A DNA stretch of 64,000 bases from Nitrospirales bacterium (GTDB taxonomy: Bacteria; Nitrospirota; Nitrospiria; Nitrospirales; UBA8639). The notes under the pieces were generated by a model that did not search any database, had not been told where the DNA came from, and saw only the letters and a list, made by a program, of their open reading frames with translations. The DNA lies in the NCBI GenBank assembly GCA_022828225.1, contig JAJEJG010000004.1:1-64000 (forward strand), written 5' to 3'. Positions 43,345-51,031 of the stretch are shown in pieces; position 1 is the first letter of the stretch; every line of letters begins with the position of its first letter. The position numbers were made by a program, and so were the translations under genes.

Positions 43345-44099
43345 GGTCGTTCTTTCTCCTTGTTCAAGTCTGTTCGGCCGAACACGACGCGCCTGCATCG
43401 CAACTTGGCGATCGTGCCGAGAATGCCGATGCCGGCGCCGATGACGCCCTTCAAGGTTCCTCCAACCTTCGATAGACCGAAACGCCGCCGCAAAGTATTC
43501 ACCGGCGTCTCGACGAGTCGCATGTTTAATTGGATGGCCTTGACCTGCATTTCCACCGTCCAGCCGTAGGCAACATCGCGCATGTCGAGTTGACGCAGGG
43601 CATCTGCACGTACGGCCCGAAACGGACCCAAGTCGGTAACCACCCGCCCCCACAGCAGCCGGATCAACAGGCCCGCCACACGGTTACCGATGATCTGCGG
43701 CATCGACAGGGCTCCCGGTTCCACCTGTCCCAGCGCGCGGGACCCGATGGCCAAGTCGGCACCGGCCGCGATGGCCGCCAGCAGGTCAAATGCCTGTCGA
43801 ACCTCGAACGACTGGTCACCGTCTACGAACAGGACGACATCCACCGGGTGGAGAGCGGCGATGGCCGTCAAACACGCTCTGCCATAGCCGGGGGTCTCCT
43901 CGACGACCACGCGGGCACCGGCCGCGCGCGCGCGTGGCGCCGTGGCATCCTTCGATCCATTATCGCACACCACGAGGTCGTCGATAACGTGCTGCCCGGC
44001 ATCCGTTCGGAGAGCCAGCATCGCCGTGACCACCGGGGCGATGTTGTCTTCTTCGTCACACGCCGGAATCACCGCTCCAACGCTCAGGTTATGGTACAT
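43341..44099 (-). CDS. Glycosyltransferase family 2
   Basis: 252 aa. GT-A fold with VGAVIPACDEEDNI at the start, the nucleotide-sugar motif VVCDNGSKDAT and the metal motif FVDGDQSF (DxD). It is of the dolichyl/polyprenyl-phosphate sugar synthase type, with no C-terminal membrane segments of note. It would make the lipid-linked sugar that the GT-C enzyme before it uses. Overlaps DUF547 by ATGA. Confidence 0.9.
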   Translation of the reverse strand: MYHNLSVGAVIPACDEEDNIAPVVTAMLALRTDAGQHVIDDLVVCDNGSKDATAPRARAAGARVVVEETPGYGRACLTAIAALHPVDVVLFVDGDQSFEVRQAFDLLAAIAAGADLAIGSRALGQVEPGALSMPQIIGNRVAGLLIRLLWGRVVTDLGPFRAVRADALRQLDMRDVAYGWTVEMQVKAIQLNMRLVETPVNTLRRRFGLSKVGGTLKGVIGAGIGILGTIAKLRCRRVVFGRTDLNKEKERP

Positions 44100-44115
44100 C
44101 GCAACCCATCAGTCG

Positions 44116-45426
44116 TTAAATCCTGTGGCCGATACCGGTCGACCGTTGCCGGAACAGGTCATAAGCCAGCGCCAGCAGGATCATGCCGAACTCCAGGGGC
44201 CGAACCCATGCCGGCTGCTGGTACGGTTGCAGAGCGCCGTCAATCAGGTTGAGCCCTGTCACGTAGGCGAGGAAGACCGCGACTGAGGCCGTCCATGCGG
44301 AGACACTTGGCGTGATCGCGGCAAACGGCAACAGCCAGAGCAGGTACCACGGATTGATGACCGGCGAGGCCATGAGGAATATGCCATAGAGCCAGTCGCC
44401 TCGCGGAACCTCACGCGCGCCGGTCCGGGAATAGCGGAAATAGTAATGTCCCCAGAACGCGGCGCACAACAGGCCCAGAACTATCTTGGCCCCGAACGGT
44501 TGCAGAACAGTGGTCAATACTCCGAAGGCCGCCGAGTTGAACTCCCACTCCCGCGCAACGACCAACAGCGATGCAATGTCCGTCCCGCCTTGCAGGGCGA
44601 ACGGCATATACAACGTCCCCAGTGTGACGACGAACAGGATCCAATACCCGAAGCCCGCACCGACCAGCACCAACGGGACCAGCGCCAGCGCGAATATCTT
44701 GGCCCCCGCGGCGACCCCCAGGCAGACGGCCGCACTCCGCCAGCGATGCTTTTGAGACAACACGGTCGCCGCCAGCAACAGACAGACACCGATACCGTCC
44801 GGGTGCGCCGTAAAAGCAACTTCCTTGACGACCAGTGGACACCACGCGTAGAGCATGACGTTCCCTGCCGGAGCCAGACGCAGTAGCAGCGCAATGGTCA
44901 CCAGATCGACGAGGATCAGTATCGCCTGCAAGGCTACGACGCTGCCCGGTTTCAACCAGTAGGCGAGCAGGAAGACGACCTGCGTGACCGGCGCGTAGAT
45001 GGTCGGTAATTCGGGATAATTGATCCTATCCAGGATGCCGTGAAATATCGCAGGAACGCCAGGGGCACTGAAGAACGCTTCAGGGACAGCGCCATAGGGC
45101 GTGCCGGTCGTAGCAAAGCGGTAGCCGTCCCACAGGTAACGGTAGAAGTCGTCCTCGTAAATCGGCCCGCCCGCCAACCCGCAGATGCGGAAGACTACCG
45201 CCCAGAAAATCAGGCGACCCAAGGGAACAGCTTCGCCACGTCCCTGGCAATACAGGTAGAGGCCGAAAACCGGCAGGCTGGTCCACGCGACGAGCAGGAA
45301 GAACGCCGGCAGGTCGGGTTCGCCGGGTCCTCGCGCCAGAAAGGCGAGGGCGGCGTACCCCAACGCGCACCATAGACCGACCACGTCCACGTTCCGGCAC
45401 GCGCGCCCGTTTGGAATCGGTGTCAT
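44116..45426 (-). CDS. Membrane glycosyltransferase, GT-C type (DUF2029/GT87-like)
   Basis: 436 aa, ten or more membrane segments. The first periplasmic loop has GGPIYEDDFYRYLWDG, where the adjacent acidic pair is typical of the GT-C catalytic loop. Further on are KIFALALVPLVL and VINPWYLLWLLPFA. Such enzymes use polyprenyl-phosphate sugars. First gene of the GT-C/GT2/DUF547 unit; 16 bases to the next gene. Confidence 0.87.
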   Translation of the reverse strand: MTPIPNGRACRNVDVVGLWCALGYAALAFLARGPGEPDLPAFFLLVAWTSLPVFGLYLYCQGRGEAVPLGRLIFWAVVFRICGLAGGPIYEDDFYRYLWDGYRFATTGTPYGAVPEAFFSAPGVPAIFHGILDRINYPELPTIYAPVTQVVFLLAYWLKPGSVVALQAILILVDLVTIALLLRLAPAGNVMLYAWCPLVVKEVAFTAHPDGIGVCLLLAATVLSQKHRWRSAAVCLGVAAGAKIFALALVPLVLVGAGFGYWILFVVTLGTLYMPFALQGGTDIASLLVVAREWEFNSAAFGVLTTVLQPFGAKIVLGLLCAAFWGHYYFRYSRTGAREVPRGDWLYGIFLMASPVINPWYLLWLLPFAAITPSVSAWTASVAVFLAYVTGLNLIDGALQPYQQPAWVRPLEFGMILLALAYDLFRQRSTGIGHRI

Positions 45427-45532
45427 CGAGCATCAACCAATCGAGTGGAGACGGCATTGTACATGGAAGGCGCTTGGGCTACCATGCCCCATGAACCTCA
45501 AAACAGGATCGTTGCTTTCTACGTAGAACGCC

Positions 45533-46921
45533 ATGACACATGATATCGTGATCATCGGAGGAGGGTCCGCGGGGTACGCCGCGGCGCGGACGGCGCGTGA
45601 TGAAGGCGCCGACGTGGGGATTATCGACCATGGACCGTTGGGAGGACTCTGCATTTTACGCGGATGCATGCCGACCAAGACGATCCTGCGTTCCTCGGAC
45701 GTCATGTCGCTGATGAAACGCGCTGAAGAATTCGGGTTGGGACCGGTTACCGCAAAAGCGGACCTTTCCGCCATCATCGGTCGTAAGACCCGGCTCATCG
45801 AAGAGTTTGCCGAAGACCGCATTCATGCGCTGAAAGATTCCCTGTTTACCTTATACGAGGAACGCGCCGCGTTCCTCTCTCCCCACGAAGTCCGGGCCGG
45901 TTCCCACAAACTATCAGCCAAGGCGTTCATTATTTCAACGGGGTCCATGGTCTCCCGTGTCCCGATAGCCGGACTCGAAGAAGTCGGCTATATCACAAGC
46001 GATGAGGCCCTGGAACTGCGCGACGTTCCCCGATCCATGATCGTTCTCGGCGGCGGGCCCGTGGCCCTGGAACTGGCACAATTCTTCCAGCGTATCGGCA
46101 CCCACGTGACGTTGATCCAGCGAAGCGCTCACGTCATGTCCCAAGGCGATGAAGACCTGGCTCGCCCGGTGGAAGCCCGATTCCGTGAAGAAGGCATGAC
46201 GGTCTTGACCAATACCCGATTGCATGAATTTACCCGGGACGGCACGCACAAAACGGCGCACCTGACTCATGAAGGAACGGCGAAAACCGTAACCGCAGAG
46301 GTGATCCTCCAAGCTCTGGGACGGCAGCCTAACATCGAGAGTTTGAACGTGGAGGCTGCACAAATCGAGGTTCGTCAGGGCAAAATTTCGGTCGACGACA
46401 CGATGCGGACCAACCAATCGCACATCTACGCCGTGGGTGACGTGAACGGACTCCACGAAATCGTCCATATTGCCATCCAACAAGGAGAAATAGCCGGATG
46501 GAACGCCGTTCATACGCAAGAGTCGCCCCGTCGATATGACGACCGGCTTAAAACCCAAGTCGTCTTTACCGATCCTCAAATCGCCGGTGTCGGGTTAAGC
46601 GAAAGAGAATGCCGAAGCAGACAAATCCCCTATCGCGCGGCCTCGTATCCGTTTGCCGACCATGGAAAATCCATGACGTTGGGGGAGACCCACGGTCACG
46701 TTAAGCTGCTGGCTTCGCCGGAGAACGGCAAAATCTTGGGAGCGCATATTGTCGGACCGGAAGCCGCCGAGCTGATTCATGAACTCATCGCCGTCATGTA
46801 CTATCAGGGCACGGCTCACGACCTTGCCCGGATGCCCCACTATCACCCGACCCTTGCCGAGATCATCACGTATCCGGCAGAGGAACTGGCCGATCAGATC
46901 GACTCACGGCCTGCAGCCTGA
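45533..46921 (+). CDS. FAD-dependent pyridine nucleotide-disulfide oxidoreductase (first of two)
   Basis: 462 aa. FAD motif IIGGGSAGYAAARTA, redox-active disulfide GGLCILRGCMPTK (C41, C46), NAD motif VLGGGPVALELAQFF, second FAD motif YAVGDVNG, and the C-terminal dimerisation domain with MPHYHPTLAEI carrying the active His. It is of the lipoamide dehydrogenase/mercuric reductase class, without an N-terminal metal-binding domain. Substrate unknown. Next to a TVP38 membrane protein, a pairing seen in other bacteria. Confidence 0.92.
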   Translation: MTHDIVIIGGGSAGYAAARTARDEGADVGIIDHGPLGGLCILRGCMPTKTILRSSDVMSLMKRAEEFGLGPVTAKADLSAIIGRKTRLIEEFAEDRIHALKDSLFTLYEERAAFLSPHEVRAGSHKLSAKAFIISTGSMVSRVPIAGLEEVGYITSDEALELRDVPRSMIVLGGGPVALELAQFFQRIGTHVTLIQRSAHVMSQGDEDLARPVEARFREEGMTVLTNTRLHEFTRDGTHKTAHLTHEGTAKTVTAEVILQALGRQPNIESLNVEAAQIEVRQGKISVDDTMRTNQSHIYAVGDVNGLHEIVHIAIQQGEIAGWNAVHTQESPRRYDDRLKTQVVFTDPQIAGVGLSERECRSRQIPYRAASYPFADHGKSMTLGETHGHVKLLASPENGKILGAHIVGPEAAELIHELIAVMYYQGTAHDLARMPHYHPTLAEIITYPAEELADQIDSRPAA

Positions 46922-47058
46922 GACACACGAAATATGGAAAGATCTTTCTGCCAACGACATGCCTCCTCAACGGGATACGACTCTCAAGCGGTATAATGTC
47001 ATAGAAGGTGCATATTCTGACCTGGACCACGACTCAGACAGTAACCATGGAGCCCACA

Positions 47059-47763
47059 ATGACTGATCCTGCCGCATCCTCACCACGACCGCTCGGGAAG
47101 CTCGTCATTCTCGGAATTTTGGCACTGGGCATCGGAGCCTTCTTCTATTTCGATTTAGGCCGCTACGTTTCGCTCGAAGCCCTGAAAGCCAACCGGGACC
47201 ATTTACTGGAGTTTACCAACGCCAACTTTACCACCGCGGTCGTCCTATACGTGGCCGTATACATCCTCCAAACCGCGTTTTCGCTACCCGGCGGGGCCAT
47301 CATGACCCTGGCCGGCGGCTTTTTGTTCGGAAGCATCCTCGGAACGATCTTTGTCAACATTGGAGCCACCACGGGCGCCACCCTGGCTTTCCTGGCTGCG
47401 CGATACATCTTGCGCGATTGGGTCGAACAAAAATTCGGTGAGCGCATTGAACCGATTCAGGCCGGATTCGCTCAAAACGCCTTCAGTTACCTGTTGACCC
47501 TGCGGCTGATCCCGGCCTTTCCGTTTTTTCTCGTGAATCTCGTGTCCGGTCTCACCCGGATCCCGCTCGGCACTTATGTCATCGGAACTTCCGTCGGCAT
47601 TATCCCGGGCAGTTTTGTGTACGCGTTTGCGGGAAGACAACTCGGTTCCATCAACTCATTGGCGGAAATCGCGTCACCGCCCGTGTTGCTGGCGTTTACG
47701 TTCCTGGGTTTACTGGCGCTCGTTCCCATTCTTCATCGAAAATTCACGAAAAGGGGAAAGTGA
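47059..47763 (+). CDS. TVP38/TMEM64 (DedA-like) membrane protein
   Basis: 234 aa, about five membrane segments. The VTT/SNARE-associated core is visible: FSLPGGAIMTLAGGFLFG, GATTGATLAFLAARY, and LRLIPAFPFFLVNLVSGL with the conserved R and P. Members move or flip lipids. ATG 47059 has GGAG 8 bases upstream; ATG 47047 is an alternative. It sits between two disulfide oxidoreductases. Confidence 0.88.
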   Translation: MTDPAASSPRPLGKLVILGILALGIGAFFYFDLGRYVSLEALKANRDHLLEFTNANFTTAVVLYVAVYILQTAFSLPGGAIMTLAGGFLFGSILGTIFVNIGATTGATLAFLAARYILRDWVEQKFGERIEPIQAGFAQNAFSYLLTLRLIPAFPFFLVNLVSGLTRIPLGTYVIGTSVGIIPGSFVYAFAGRQLGSINSLAEIASPPVLLAFTFLGLLALVPILHRKFTKRGK

Positions 47764-47792
47764 CGCTATGCTAACCGGACTTTCCTTTTTTC

Positions 47793-47914
47793 CTTCCGTT
47801 TGTAAGGGGAGGTCAGGTGGGGTAGAGCCCTCACGTCGGGGGAGGACAACTACCTCTACCTCCCCTTGCCCCTCCTTACCCTTCGACTTCGCTCAGGGCA
47901 GGCAAAGGAGGGGA
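47793..47914. repeat. Family D inverted repeat, copy with inserted micro-element
   Basis: As at 9722-9836, but after CCCCTCCTTAC it carries CCTTCGACTTCGCTCAGGG plus CAGGC (47880-47903) before AAAGGAGGGGA. Confidence 0.85.
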
Positions 47915-47961
47915 ACTCCCTCTCCCCAAGTGGGAGAGGGCTGGGGTGAGAGGGAATGGTT

Positions 47962-47983
47962 TGCAATAAGTGAACACATACAG
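47962..47983 (+). repeat. 26-bp element, partial copy
   Basis: TGCAATAAGTGAACACATACA matches the right half of the element. It ends 14 bases before the start codon at 47997, like the copy before rseP. Confidence 0.65.
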
Positions 47984-47996
47984 GAAGGACAACCTC

Positions 47997-49550
47997 ATGC
48001 CGACCGACGATCATCGAAATGAATCCGTGACCATGGCGCCGATGGACGAGTTCAATCAGCAACTCATTCACAACGTCCATCCGCCAACCTGGACCAACCC
48101 CACCCCCAGCGGTCGATACAACGTCGTCGTCATCGGGGCCGGGACCGCCGGGCTGGTCACCGCGGTGGTGGCTGCCGGGCTTGGCGCCAAAGCAGCCCTG
48201 ATCGAACGACATTTGATGGGCGGGGATTGTCTGAACGTAGGATGCGTGCCGTCAAAAGGCGTCATTCGCGCGTCCCGTGCGTGGACCGCGGTAAAACGGG
48301 GCAGAGAATTCGGCGTCATCGTTCCGGACGGAATCAAGACCGATTTCGGAGTCGCCATGGAGAGAATGCGAAAACTGCGAGCACGCATCAGCCGGGTGGA
48401 TTCGGCGCATCGCTTTGCCGGTCTGGGCGTTGACGTGTTCCTGGGCGCGGGCCGGTTCACCGGAACGCATACGATCGACGTGGACGGCGCCACGCTAGAA
48501 TTTGCAAAGGCCGCGATCTGTACCGGCGCACGCGCGGCAGCCCCGCCCATTCACGGTCTGGAAGCGGCAGGCTACCTGACAAACGAAACCGTCTTCTCCT
48601 TGACCCGCCTTCCCCCGCGCTTGGCCGTCATCGGCGCCGGCCCGATCGGCTGTGAGATGGCCCAGACCTTTGCTCGATTCGGCAGCCGTGTATCCCTTTT
48701 CGAGCAAACCGGGCACATTCTTCCCCGCGAGGATGCGGATGCCGCGGAAATCGTCCAAACGCAAATGACTGAAGACGGCGTCGTGTTTCTCTTTGATTCG
48801 CAGATCACGTCAGTCGAATTGCGCGGACAGGAGAAAGTCCTGCATTACGACAGCCATGGCGAGTCACATGAACTCGCGGTCGACGAAATACTCGTCGGCG
48901 TGGGACGCGCCCCCAACGTGGAGGGGCTCGGGCTCGAAACGGCCGGAGTGGAGTATGATACCCGGACCGGCGTGAAGGTGAACAGCCGGTTACAAACGAC
49001 CAATCCCAACGTCTATGCGGCCGGGGACGTCTGCTTTCCGTTTAAATTCACGCACGCTGCGGACGCCATGGCCCAAATCGTCATTCAAAACGCTTTGTTC
49101 CCTCATCCCCTTGGATTGGGGTACGCCAACACGGATTCACTCATTATTCCCTGGGCGACCTATACGGACCCGGAAATCGCGCACGTCGGGCTGTATGAAG
49201 CCGAGGCGAAGAACAAGGGAATCGAGGTGGATACGTTTACGTTTAGACTCGACGAAGTCGACCGGGCTGTTCTGGATGGAGAGGAGCACGGCTTTGCCCG
49301 CGTGCACGTGAAGAAAGGCACCGACGTCATCGTGGGCGCGACAATCGTCGCGGCGCATGCCGGCGATATGATCAGCGAATTCACATTGGCCATGAAAGGG
49401 GGGCTCGGTTTGGGCACGATCACGGGCACGATCCACCCCTACCCCACGCAGGCCGAAGTCGTCAAAAAAGTGGCCAATGCCTGGAGAAAAACCACCCTCA
49501 CCGAGAGCAAGAAACGATTCCTCGAGAAATTGTTTGCCTGGAGGCGGTAA
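47997..49550 (+). CDS. FAD-dependent pyridine nucleotide-disulfide oxidoreductase (second, mercuric-reductase-like)
   Basis: 517 aa. An extra ~45-residue N-terminus, then VVIGAGTAGLVTAVVAAG, the disulfide GGDCLNVGCVPSK, VIGAGPIGCEMAQTF, AAGDVCFPFKFTHAAD, and the C-terminal domain with GTIHPYPTQAEV, where the usual His is in the HPYPT motif. It lacks the C-terminal Cys pair of true mercuric reductases, so it is of the membrane-linked 'MerA-like' type. ATG 47997 has AGGAAGG 8 bases upstream. Together with the TVP38 gene it probably forms one functional set. Confidence 0.92.
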   Translation: MPTDDHRNESVTMAPMDEFNQQLIHNVHPPTWTNPTPSGRYNVVVIGAGTAGLVTAVVAAGLGAKAALIERHLMGGDCLNVGCVPSKGVIRASRAWTAVKRGREFGVIVPDGIKTDFGVAMERMRKLRARISRVDSAHRFAGLGVDVFLGAGRFTGTHTIDVDGATLEFAKAAICTGARAAAPPIHGLEAAGYLTNETVFSLTRLPPRLAVIGAGPIGCEMAQTFARFGSRVSLFEQTGHILPREDADAAEIVQTQMTEDGVVFLFDSQITSVELRGQEKVLHYDSHGESHELAVDEILVGVGRAPNVEGLGLETAGVEYDTRTGVKVNSRLQTTNPNVYAAGDVCFPFKFTHAADAMAQIVIQNALFPHPLGLGYANTDSLIIPWATYTDPEIAHVGLYEAEAKNKGIEVDTFTFRLDEVDRAVLDGEEHGFARVHVKKGTDVIVGATIVAAHAGDMISEFTLAMKGGLGLGTITGTIHPYPTQAEVVKKVANAWRKTTLTESKKRFLEKLFAWRR

Positions 49551-49595
49551 GAAGCGATCAGGCAAGCGCATGAGGACAACCACGGAGGGTTGTCC

Positions 49596-50150
49596 CTACT
49601 TCCATTTGATGTTGCACCCGGCGCTGGGGCGTTGAGCCTCGCTCACGGGTTGATCCGCCAGGACGGCGTCGATCGCCGCTCGTAAATCCTTCCCCGTCAC
49701 CGGCTTGCCGTTCCCCGGACGGCTGTCATCCAACTGCCCCCGGTAGGCCAGCTTCCGCGCCTTGTCGAATAAAAAGAAATCCGGGGTGCAGGCTGCCGTG
49801 AAGACTTTGGCCACGGCCTGGGTTTCATCGTAACAGTACGGAAACGTGAATTCGAGTTCCCGGGCCATGGCGCGCAAACGATCCGGATGGTCATCCGGAT
49901 AGTTGTCCACGTCGTTACTGCTGATCGCAATCACGCCAAGCGATTGGCCGGCATAATCCCGTCCCAGCCGGCCCAATTCCTGCTGTACGTGAACCACGTA
50001 AGGGCAATGCCGGCAAATGAACATCACCAGCAAACCGTGTTGTCCGGCAAATTGGTCGGGACGGATCATCTCGCCCGACACGACGTCCGGCAATTCAAAA
50101 TCGGGAATGGTCGTTCCCAAGGCCAACATACTTGAATGGGTCAATGCCAT
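49596..50150 (-). CDS. Thioredoxin-like (AhpC/TSA-type) protein
   Basis: 184 aa. Redoxin fold with the CxxC site C46RHC49P, then YPDDHPDRLRAMARELEFTFPYCYDE and the TPDFFLFD cis-proline segment. No signal peptide, so cytoplasmic. The family is often annotated simply as thioredoxin-family protein. A perfect 22-bp palindrome lies 20 bases before the start. Confidence 0.9.
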   Translation of the reverse strand: MALTHSSMLALGTTIPDFELPDVVSGEMIRPDQFAGQHGLLVMFICRHCPYVVHVQQELGRLGRDYAGQSLGVIAISSNDVDNYPDDHPDRLRAMARELEFTFPYCYDETQAVAKVFTAACTPDFFLFDKARKLAYRGQLDDSRPGNGKPVTGKDLRAAIDAVLADQPVSEAQRPSAGCNIKWK

Positions 50151-50170
50151 ATACCTGCTCCGTTACAGTA

Positions 50171-50192
50171 GGCAACAACGATCGTTGTTGCC
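50171..50192. promoter_or_regulatory. Perfect 22-bp palindrome before the thioredoxin-like gene
   Basis: GGCAACAACGA / TCGTTGTTGCC with no spacer. It lies 20 bases before the start codon of the gene ending at 49596 (minus strand), and behind the bfr terminator. A dimeric regulator site or a leader hairpin. Confidence 0.6.
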
Positions 50193-50206
50193 CTATTACA
50201 TAACAA

Positions 50207-50258
50207 AAAGCCTTGAAAAGGAAAAGCCCCAATCCGGCTTTTCCCCTTCAAGGCTTGG
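50207..50258 (-). terminator. Intrinsic terminator after bfr
   Basis: On the minus strand AAGCCTTGAA..GGAAAAGCC pairs with GGCTTTTCC..TTCAAGGCTT and is followed by TTTTTG. It sits 18 bases after the bfr stop. Confidence 0.9.
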
Positions 50259-50275
50259 ACGAAGCGAGTGGTCGC

Positions 50276-50755
50276 TTAACTGCCTTCTTCGTGTAGCTGT
50301 TCGCTCAGGTAATTTTGCAGCCCGACCTGCTTGATGCTTTCCAACTGCGTTTCGATCCAGTCGATGTGTTCTTCTTCCTCTTTCGCCATGTCTTCCAGCA
50401 TGTGACGCGTCGTAAAATCGCCAACCTTCGTACAATGCTGGATACCTTCGGTCATCATCTTGACCATGGCCTTTTCCTTGTCCAGGTCGGCTTTCAACTG
50501 TTCCGGAACGGTCTCCCCGATCTTGACCGTTCCCAGCCGCTGCATGTTGGGAAGGCCTTCCAGAAACAGAATGCGATCGATGACCTCTTTCGCGTCTTTC
50601 ATTTCTCCGTAGCTACGATCCAGGACGTGATGGTGCAAATTCTCATATCCCCAGTTCTTGCACATCTTGGCGTGCAAAAAATATTGATTGATGACCGTCA
50701 ATTCTTCGGTCAACAGCTTGTTGAGAAGATCGACAACTCCTTGTTTGGCTTTCAT
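50276..50755 (-). CDS. bfr: Bacterioferritin
   Basis: 159 aa, iron-storage subunit of a 24-mer. Heme ligand M52 is present. Ferroxidase ligands E18, E51, E94, E127 and H130 are in place, but position 54, normally histidine, is aspartate (GEMKDAKE). This could change iron binding at the di-iron site. The helical core (LTEELTVINQYFLHAKMCKNWG) and the ending GLQNYLSEQLHEEG match Bfr closely. Strong AAGGAG before ATG. Divergent from the gene at 51032. Confidence 0.96.
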   Translation of the reverse strand: MKAKQGVVDLLNKLLTEELTVINQYFLHAKMCKNWGYENLHHHVLDRSYGEMKDAKEVIDRILFLEGLPNMQRLGTVKIGETVPEQLKADLDKEKAMVKMMTEGIQHCTKVGDFTTRHMLEDMAKEEEEHIDWIETQLESIKQVGLQNYLSEQLHEEGS

Positions 50756-50877
50756 GGCAGTCTCCTTTTAGGTGCCGGTTATGTGTTTTACCGTGCTTTC
50801 CGAACTATGAGTACTTCCGAATTTCGATTATCATCATGATCTCAAGGTACCCCTTCTCTTGCTTGATGTCAATATAA

Positions 50878-50893
50878 AATACTAGGTAGTATT
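50878..50893. promoter_or_regulatory. Palindrome in the bfr / fusion-gene divergent space
   Basis: AATACTA-GG-TAGTATT, in an AT-rich stretch. A minus-strand TTGACA (50872-50867) lies on the bfr side with a weak -10 (TACCTT). A TATAAT is at 50897-50902 on the other strand. It resembles sites of Rrf2-type regulators only loosely. Confidence 0.5.
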
Positions 50894-51031
50894 ACATATA
50901 ATTGATTCTCTTTCTCAAATTCGCCGATTCGGATTCTCAACGTCCGGCCGCGTCGGAGAAAGGGGTTTTAAGAACAAGAATCAAGATACTCGAGTTGACC
51001 CGTTTTTTCGCTCGATGCTACTGTCGATTTG

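Noticed and set aside
47997..49550. The second flavoprotein as a true mercuric reductase with a mer operon
   Set aside because: It lacks the C-terminal cysteine pair and the N-terminal metal-binding domain, and no merR, merT or merP is nearby.
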